From assembly GCA_044370695.1 (NCBI GenBank), contig JBILVB010000071.1:1-18833 (forward strand): a stretch of 18,833 bases of DNA, given 5' to 3'. Source of the stretch: JBEIFW01 sp044370695. Lineage in GTDB: Bacteria; Actinomycetota; Acidimicrobiia; Acidimicrobiales; Ilumatobacteraceae. The position numbers were made by a program, and so were the translations under genes. The notes under the pieces were generated by a model. The model searched no databases. It was given only the letters and a program-made list of their open reading frames with translations, and was not told where the DNA came from. Positions 14,523 to 18,833 of the stretch are shown here, in pieces. Positions within the stretch are counted from its first letter, which is position 1. Every line of letters starts with the position of its first letter.

Positions 14523-16058
14523 GTGCGACACGGTGCGGCGAGCGAGGCGACCGGTCCCTCGGCGCACCGTCGCGAGCTCGCCGATGTCGCCCGCGGCGGC
14601 GTGTTCAACCTCGTCGGTGCGCTCACCTACGGCCTCGGCGGGTTCCTCGTCGTCGCCGTGGTGGCGCGCCAGCTTCCCGTCGCCGACGCCGGCGCCGTGC
14701 TGGTGGCGATCGCCGTGTTCACGGTGCTGGCCCGCTGCGCCGAGATGGGGGCGAGCACCGGGGTGGTGCGTGCCGTCAGCCGGGCCCGGGCGCTCGGTCG
14801 CCTCGACGAGATCCGGCGCGTCCTCGTCGTGGCCACGGTCCCCGTCGGCCTGGTCGGATCGGTGCTCGGTATCGCGCTGTGGACGCAGGCGGAGCGGCTC
14901 GGGGATCTGCTCGGCGGCGCCGACCAGGCCGATCGGGTCGCGACCGCGCTGCGCCCGCTCGCCGCGGCGCTGCCCGCGGTCGCCGTGGGCTCGGTGCTCG
15001 TCGCGGCGAGCCGCGGGTTCTCGACGATGGTGCCCCAGCTGGTCGTCGATCGGATGGCGCGGCCCCTGGCCCAACTGGTGGCCGTCTGGCTCGCGACGGG
15101 GTTGACGGCGTCGGTGGCGGTGACGGCGGGCGCCTGGGTGGTGCCCGCCGCGCTGGTCGGGGTCCCGATGGCGGTGGTGCTGGCCGCGCGCCTGCCGGCG
15201 ACGGCGGCGGGATCATGGGTTCGGATCGGGCGCGAGTTCTGGCGCTTCACCGCGCCCCGGGCCGGTGCGCAGGTGCTGCAGGTGACGATCCTGTGGTTCG
15301 ACACGCTGTTGCTCAGCGCCGTGGCCGGACCGGCCACGGCGGGGGTGTACGCCGTTGCGACCCGGTTCGTCCTCGTCGGCACGTTCGCGGCCGAAGCGCT
15401 CCAACAGGTGGTCGGTCCGCGGGTCGCAGCCCAGCTCGCGCTCGACGATCGCGCCGGTGCGAGCCGGTTGCTCGACGCGGCGGCGGGCTGGCAGGTCCTG
15501 CTCGTGTGGCCCTCCTTCGTCCTGCTCGGCGTGTTCGCACCCGGGGTGCTCGCCGTGTTCGGTGCGTCGTACGCCGACGCTGCTGCCGTGCTGGGCGTGC
15601 TCGCGCTGGGGTTGCTCGCCGCCGCGCCCGTCGGACCGTCGGACTCGGTGCTGCTGATGGCCGGGCGCAGCCGGGCGAACCTCGGGGTCACGGCGCTGGC
15701 CGCCGCCGTGAACGTCGTCGGCAACCTGGTGCTGGTGCCGACGGCGGGGATGGTCGGAGCGGCGTCGGCATGGGCGACCAGCCTCGCGGTGGGCGCGATC
15801 GTGCCGGCGGTCCTGGTTCGCCGTATGGGGATCGCCCCGACGGGTCGCCCGGCGGTGACGGCGGCGGCGGTCGGCCTCGTGGCATCCGGTGGTGGTGCCA
15901 CGGCCGGGCTCGTCGTCGCCGGCCGCTCGATCACCGGACTCGTGGTCGCGGTCGTGCTCGGCGTGCCGACGCTGCTGGCGGTCGCACGCCGGCAGTCGGG
16001 GCTCGAGCTCACCTCGGTCGTCCAGGGGTTCCGTCGATCGCCGATGGGGGTGTCGTGA
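14523..16058 (+). CDS. Wzx-type polysaccharide flippase (MOP/MATE superfamily)
   Basis: 511 residues from GTG 14523. The start ELADVARGGVFNLVGALTYGLGGFLVVAVVARQLPVADAGAVLVAIAVFTVLARCAEMGASTGVVR-like region has the classic Wzx opening: an amphipathic helix, first membrane segment, the ARxLxxxDxG turn and the GxxxxxVR turn. About twelve to fourteen hydrophobic segments follow, with VAGPATAGVYAVATRFV in the middle, typical of oligosaccharide flippases. It would move undecaprenyl-linked repeat units across the plasma membrane to the polymerase. An in-frame GTG at 14475 would add 16 residues of non-membrane sequence. Its stop overlaps the ATG of the metallophosphoesterase gene (TGATG), implying coupled translation. 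Confidence 0.87.
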   Translation: MRHGAASEATGPSAHRRELADVARGGVFNLVGALTYGLGGFLVVAVVARQLPVADAGAVLVAIAVFTVLARCAEMGASTGVVRAVSRARALGRLDEIRRVLVVATVPVGLVGSVLGIALWTQAERLGDLLGGADQADRVATALRPLAAALPAVAVGSVLVAASRGFSTMVPQLVVDRMARPLAQLVAVWLATGLTASVAVTAGAWVVPAALVGVPMAVVLAARLPATAAGSWVRIGREFWRFTAPRAGAQVLQVTILWFDTLLLSAVAGPATAGVYAVATRFVLVGTFAAEALQQVVGPRVAAQLALDDRAGASRLLDAAAGWQVLLVWPSFVLLGVFAPGVLAVFGASYADAAAVLGVLALGLLAAAPVGPSDSVLLMAGRSRANLGVTALAAAVNVVGNLVLVPTAGMVGAASAWATSLAVGAIVPAVLVRRMGIAPTGRPAVTAAAVGLVASGGGATAGLVVAGRSITGLVVAVVLGVPTLLAVARRQSGLELTSVVQGFRRSPMGVS

Positions 16059-17128
16059 TGCGTCGGTGGCTGCTCGTCGCCGCGGGGCTCGTCGCGGCGG
16101 CGTGCGGGGGTGCGCCGGTCGACTCCGCCCCGCTGCCGCCCACGTCCGCGACGACGGCTCCGGCGACGACCGCCCCGCTGCCGCCCACGTCCGCGACGAC
16201 GGCTCCGGCGACGAGCGGCTTGGCGACGACCGTGAAGCCCCCGGCGCCGGTGACCAAGGTCGTCGTCGTCGGCGACATCGCCTGCCCGACCGACGACCCG
16301 AGCTACAACGAGGGCAAGGGCACGGCGCGCCATTGCCAACACGTCGCGGTCGGCGCCCAGGTGGTGGCGGCGAAGCCGGCGGGTGTGCTGCTGGTCGGCG
16401 ACCTGCAGTACCGCGACGGCACCCCCGCCGAGTTCGACGCGGTCTGGAACAAGACCTGGGCCACGCTCGGTCTCGCCTTCTACCCGGTGCCGGGGAACCA
16501 CGAGTACAACGCTGACAACGCCGTCGGGTTCTTCCGGACGTTTCCGAAGGGGTTCGGAACCCCCGGGGCGAGCTGGTACCGCTTCGAGGCGGGTTCATGG
16601 GTGGTGCTCGCCCTGGACTCGAACTGCGGGAAGGTCGGCGGGTGCACGGTCACGGCGGCCCAGACCGCCTGGCTGCGCGCCCAGCTCGCCGGGGTGAAGG
16701 GGCGGTGCGTGGCTGCGATGTGGCACCACCCGCTGGTCACCTCGACGGACCAGACCAAGCGGGACGGCGCAGCGCCACCGGCGGCCGATCCGGGGTACGA
16801 CGAGCGGTTCTCGGTCTGGTGGTCGCTGCTGCGCGAGGCGGGTGTGACGTTGGTGCTCAACGGACACGCCCACAACTACGAACGGTTCGGGCCACTCGAC
16901 GCGCAGGGCAAGCCGGCCCCGACCGGCCCGGTGCAGTTCGTCGTCGGGACCGGTGGGCACAGCCTCTATCCGTTCGCTGCGACACCTCGGCCCGGCAGCC
17001 AGTTCCGGGCGGACCAGTTCGGCCATCTCGAACTCGAACTGGGCGCGTCGGACTACGCCTTCCGGTTCGTGTCGCTCACCCGGGGCGTGATCGACGAAGG
17101 CCGCAGCGCCTGCACACCGGCTCGCTGA
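16058..17128 (+). CDS. Secreted lipoprotein metallophosphoesterase (purple acid phosphatase-like)
   Basis: 356 residues from ATG 16058, one base into the flippase stop, with a G-rich stretch (16046-16050) as possible ribosome binding site. The N-terminus is a lipoprotein signal (MRRWLLVAAGLVAAAC, Cys16), then a Thr/Pro/Ala linker with two copies of a 15-residue unit (24-38, 39-53). The catalytic domain has the metallophosphoesterase motifs in order: GD (72-73), GD (114-115), GNHE (146-149), HH (223-224) and GHAH (269-272) in NGHAHNYER. The last form is typical of purple acid phosphatase-like and alkaline phosphatase-like members. It should hydrolyse phosphoesters outside the membrane. Position in the flippase transcript suggests work on the exported polymer or on undecaprenyl or envelope phosphate (inference); general phosphate scavenging is the main alternative. 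Confidence 0.88.
   Translation: MRRWLLVAAGLVAAACGGAPVDSAPLPPTSATTAPATTAPLPPTSATTAPATSGLATTVKPPAPVTKVVVVGDIACPTDDPSYNEGKGTARHCQHVAVGAQVVAAKPAGVLLVGDLQYRDGTPAEFDAVWNKTWATLGLAFYPVPGNHEYNADNAVGFFRTFPKGFGTPGASWYRFEAGSWVVLALDSNCGKVGGCTVTAAQTAWLRAQLAGVKGRCVAAMWHHPLVTSTDQTKRDGAAPPAADPGYDERFSVWWSLLREAGVTLVLNGHAHNYERFGPLDAQGKPAPTGPVQFVVGTGGHSLYPFAATPRPGSQFRADQFGHLELELGASDYAFRFVSLTRGVIDEGRSACTPAR
16127..16216 (+). repeat. Two tandem 45-bp repeats in the lipoprotein linker
   Basis: Units 16127-16171 and 16172-16216 appear identical except for the last codon (ACC against AGC). Each encodes a 15-residue Ala/Pro/Thr unit (APLPPTSATTAPATT or ending ATS). Identity at third codon positions points to recent duplication. 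Confidence 0.9.
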
Positions 17129-17149
17129 GCGAGTCGGTCGCCCTCAGCG
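17123..17149. terminator. Inverted repeat joining the convergent stop codons of the phosphoesterase and cysC genes
   Basis: CGCTGAG (17123-17129) pairs with CTCAGCG (17143-17149), each containing one of the two stop codons (TGA 17126-17128, TCA 17144-17146). Alternative smaller stems CTCGC/GCGAG around the first stop and TCGCC/GGCGA around the second also exist. No U-tract. Candidate bidirectional terminator. Confidence 0.45.
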
Positions 17150-17755
17150 GCGAGCGAGGCGTTCCACCACGGTGGCCGCCTCACGCTCCAGGGGGATCCC
17201 ACCGACGCCGAGCACCAGCTCGGGGGCGAACGGCTCGTCGTAGGGCGCGTCGTAGCCGGTGAGGCCGATCATGGTGCCCTGTCGGGCCCGGGCGTAGAGC
17301 CCCTTGGGGTCACGCTGCTGGCACACGGCGAGCGGCGTCGCAACGTGGACCTCTACGAAGGTCAAGCCCGCCTCGTCGTGGATCCGCCGGACGGCCTCGC
17401 GCGCCGTCCGGTCGGGTGAGACCGCGGCGACGAGGGCAACCGCGCCGGCGTCGGCGAGCACGGCTGCGAGGTGACCGAGGCGCCGGACGTTCTCGGCCCG
17501 GTCCTGCGGGCTGAACCCGAGATCGGCGTTCAACCCGCAGCGCAGGTTGTCTCCGTCCACGACGTAGGCGAGGCGACCGTCGGCAACGAGCATCGCTTCG
17601 ACGGTGTAGGCCAGCGTCGACTTGCCCGAAGCGGGGAGCCCCGTGAACCACACGGTCGTCCCGTGGCAGCCGGTGCGCGCCCAGCGCTCGGCTCGGTCGA
17701 CGACCGGGGCATGGGGCACGATGCCGGGCGGAAGCAAGGTCATCGTCCCCATCAT
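17144..17755 (-). CDS. cysC: Adenylyl-sulfate (APS) kinase
   Basis: 203 residues, the usual length of stand-alone CysC. TVWFTGLPASGKSTLAYTVE carries Walker A (39-47), followed by VVDGDNLRCGLNADLGFS (65-82), the APS-binding DRAENVRRLGHLAAVLADAG helix, the AVSP segment (111-114), RDPKGLYARARQG (148-160) and GYDAPYDEPFAPEL (167-180). It phosphorylates APS on the 3'-OH with ATP to give PAPS, the donor used by the sulfotransferase at 7434-8333. In this window it is separate from cysN and on the other strand, about 10 kb away. Three ATGs lie close together (17755, 17752, 17743); the first is given, but the third has a GGGGA stretch 3-4 nt upstream, so the start is uncertain. It converges on the phosphoesterase gene. 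Confidence 0.95.
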   Translation of the reverse strand: MMGTMTLLPPGIVPHAPVVDRAERWARTGCHGTTVWFTGLPASGKSTLAYTVEAMLVADGRLAYVVDGDNLRCGLNADLGFSPQDRAENVRRLGHLAAVLADAGAVALVAAVSPDRTAREAVRRIHDEAGLTFVEVHVATPLAVCQQRDPKGLYARARQGTMIGLTGYDAPYDEPFAPELVLGVGGIPLEREAATVVERLARR

Positions 17756-17964
17756 CGAAGACCGGGACGACCTGGGCCAGGGTCACGAACGAGAAACCCG
17801 GGATTCTTGAGCGAACCCGACTGTGGCGACGGGGATCGTGCCACGGCAAATGGCCTTCTTTAGGCCGATTTGCTTCATTCCCGACCGGTGGTGCCGTTCA
17901 GGATCGCATCGAAACGCAACTGCCTCCCCGAACCGTCCTGCGCGAGCGGCGTCGACCGTTCTCG
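17756..17964. other. Intergenic region between cysC and the multi-pass membrane protein gene
   Basis: The longest non-coding stretch (209 nt) and locally less GC-rich around 17845-17880. It must hold promoters for both directions. It contains the inverted repeat listed separately at 17847-17872 and a shorter one, GTGGC (17823-17827) with GCCAC (17840-17844). No clear housekeeping promoter is visible for either gene. Confidence 0.4.
17847..17872. repeat. Inverted repeat (10-bp arms, one bulge) upstream of the membrane protein gene
   Basis: CAAATGGCCT (17847-17856) is complementary to AGGCC (17862-17866) plus ATTTG (17868-17872) with a single unpaired G, closing a TCTTT loop. It could be a protein-binding operator or an RNA hairpin. 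TTTAG (17859-17863), 16 nt, then CCCGAC (17880-17885) faintly recalls flagellar-type sigma promoters; this is weak. Confidence 0.45.
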
Positions 17965-18606
17965 ATGCTCGCCCAGGGCGCTGCTGTCGCTGCCGTCATC
18001 GTCGTGTGGATCGTGGGTGTCGTCCTCGTCGGCGCCGGGGGCCAGGGTGCCCAGTTCGACGGGGCCTGGTCGGCGCCCGTGGTCCGGATCCTCACGGCGA
18101 TAGCGGGACTGTGCGGCGTCGTGGCCGCCGCCCGCTGCTCGTTCGTCGCCCGGACCGGGGACCGCCCGTCGGCCGCCCGGTTCTGCGCGGCCGCGCTGCC
18201 GGTGTCGCTCGCCAACGGAGCCGTCGCGCTGCTGCCGGACCGGCCCGAGGTCGCCATCGCCAGCTTCGCGATGACCGGGGTGCTGCTGTCGTGGGGCCTG
18301 TGGTGGTGGCACGAGGTGCGCCGCACCCGGTTCGCGCTGCTCGGTCTCGCGGCGGCTGCCCACGGCATCGGGATGCTCTGGCCCGGCTGGTCGGGCGCCT
18401 CCGGCCGCTTCCTCGCCGCGCTGAGCTTTGCCTTCTACCTCGTCGTCACCTTCCGGGACATCTCCCGCAGCGTGCGCTCCGAGGTGCTTCGGGCGAGCGT
18501 CGAACCGGTGGGCGACTCGACGGAGCCGGTCACGGCCCCGGCCGTCGACCGGATGGCTGAACCGATTGCTGAACACACGGCCGCGCCGGTCTTGCCGGAT
18601 GCTTGA
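17965..18606 (+). CDS. Multi-pass membrane protein of unknown function
   Basis: 213 residues from ATG 17965. Five to six hydrophobic segments are visible (about 7-27, 38-58, 69-88, 95-114, 120-140, 145-165), with WGLWWWHEVRRTRF between two of them. A short cytoplasmic tail follows (TFRDISRSVRSEVLRASVEPVG) and then an acidic/Pro-rich end. I do not recognise the family. The arrangement of short membrane hairpins followed by an Arg-rich helix recalls the N-terminal sensor part of some GGDEF or kinase proteins, but the frame stops before any output domain. No Shine-Dalgarno precedes the ATG; the frame is open further upstream without ATG/GTG, so a non-standard earlier start cannot be excluded. 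Confidence 0.65.
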   Translation: MLAQGAAVAAVIVVWIVGVVLVGAGGQGAQFDGAWSAPVVRILTAIAGLCGVVAAARCSFVARTGDRPSAARFCAAALPVSLANGAVALLPDRPEVAIASFAMTGVLLSWGLWWWHEVRRTRFALLGLAAAAHGIGMLWPGWSGASGRFLAALSFAFYLVVTFRDISRSVRSEVLRASVEPVGDSTEPVTAPAVDRMAEPIAEHTAAPVLPDA

Positions 18607-18617
18607 ACTTCGCCCCG

Positions 18618-18623
18618 TATAAC
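18618..18623 (+). promoter_or_regulatory. Candidate -10 element (TATAAC) for the last gene
   Basis: TATAAC stands out in this GC-rich sequence and lies 46 nt before ATG 18670. TTGAAC at 18603-18608 looks like a -35 box but is only 9 nt away, too close to pair with it; TTGCCG (18592-18597) is 20 nt away. A transcript starting near 18630 would carry the GGGAGA ribosome binding site at 18660-18665. Confidence 0.4.
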
Positions 18624-18669
18624 TGGTGCGGGCGCTCGGCGGGAGCGCCACAGCAGTGCGGGAGACGCG

Positions 18670-18833
18670 ATGACCGACAGCACGACGAAGGGCTCGATGC
18701 CCGAGGCCCGTCCCCGTCTGTGGCACCGGGTGTTGGGTGTGGTGGCGGTGGTGGCGACGGTGTTGGTGGTGGTGTCGGCGGTGGGGTCGTCGCAGCGGCG
18801 GGCGGCGGTGGCGCAGGCGGTGTCGGGTCCGGG
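18670..18833 (+). CDS. N-terminal part of a membrane-anchored or secreted protein, cut by the window edge
   Basis: 54 residues are visible from ATG 18670, which is preceded by GGGAGA, a good ribosome binding site. The first 20 residues are polar (MTDSTTKGSMPEARPRLWHR), followed by a strongly hydrophobic stretch VLGVVAVVATVLVVVSAVGSS (21-41) and then a charged, Ala-rich part. This is either a signal anchor or an uncleaved signal. The visible codons strongly prefer G in third position (GTG, GCG, TTG, TCG) rather than the C favoured by the other genes here. No family can be named from this fragment. Confidence 0.75.
   Translation, partial: MTDSTTKGSMPEARPRLWHRVLGVVAVVATVLVVVSAVGSSQRRAAVAQAVSGP

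Noticed and set aside
16058..17128. Metallophosphoesterase as the enzyme that clears PAP, the by-product of sulfotransfer
   Set aside because: PAP is made in the cytoplasm, while this protein has a lipoprotein signal and should be outside; PAP phosphatases usually belong to the inositol-monophosphatase or DHH families.
17823..17885. Possible riboswitch (c-di-GMP type) from GGCAAA and paired stems
   Set aside because: The conserved GEMM core elements and their order are not present; only isolated short strings agree.
18603..18623. TTGAAC plus TATAAC as a complete housekeeping promoter
   Set aside because: The spacer is 9 nt instead of about 17, so the two boxes cannot work as one promoter. 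Only the -10 is kept as a candidate.

Overview
The window reads as a chromosomal stretch of a high-GC actinobacterium (about 70% GC by eye, densely packed, GTG starts common). Pointers to Actinomycetota are an F420-type luciferase-like oxidoreductase, a CysD whose C-terminus has the actinobacterial form (SERGATRIDDRISDTGMEDRKREGYF-like ending), few Shine-Dalgarno sequences, and several genes with a TANNNT hexamer 6-8 nt before the start codon, as expected for leaderless transcripts. An Acidimicrobiia-like member is plausible but not provable from this window. I saw no tRNA, rRNA, CRISPR array, insertion sequence or phage gene. No gene-free gap exceeds about 210 bases.

Layout. (1) 2-100: last codons of a gene, perhaps a glycosyltransferase. 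(2) 110-3688, plus strand: a tight redox/CoA operon (acyl-CoA dehydrogenase-like flavoprotein, LLM oxidoreductase, crotonase-fold protein, nitroreductase) of unknown substrate. (3) 3696-5146, minus strand: a HAD hydrolase and a Thr/Pro-rich lipoprotein. (4) 5271-7423, plus: cysD-cysN, ATP sulfurylase. (5) 12160-7434, minus: a coupled operon of a Wzz/Wzc-like co-polymerase with a dead kinase domain, an Alg14-like/Alg13-like split glycosyltransferase, a Wzy/WaaL-type polymerase and a PAPS-dependent sulfotransferase. (6) 12271-16058: a family 2 glycosyltransferase (plus), a phosphotransferase of the aminoglycoside/choline kinase fold (minus), a Wzx-type flippase (plus). (7) 16058-17755: a lipoprotein metallophosphoesterase (plus) and cysC, APS kinase (minus). 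(8) 17965-18833: an orphan multi-pass membrane protein and the start of a membrane-anchored or secreted protein with different codon choice.

How the genes work together (inference): cysD and cysN make APS, cysC makes PAPS, and the sulfotransferase moves the sulfuryl group onto a glycan. Split glycosyltransferase, GT2, flippase, polymerase and co-polymerase are the core of a Wzx/Wzy pathway. No sulfate-reduction gene (APS/PAPS reductase, sulfite reductase) is in the window, so the simplest reading is a sulfated exopolysaccharide or capsule locus carrying its own PAPS supply. Initiating sugar transferase and sugar-nucleotide genes are absent and would have to lie outside. Notable details: a chain-length regulator that kept the kinase fold but lost its nucleotide-binding motifs, a 23-bp tandem duplication at the Wzy/sulfotransferase junction, and convergent gene pairs whose stop codons lie in inverted repeats.
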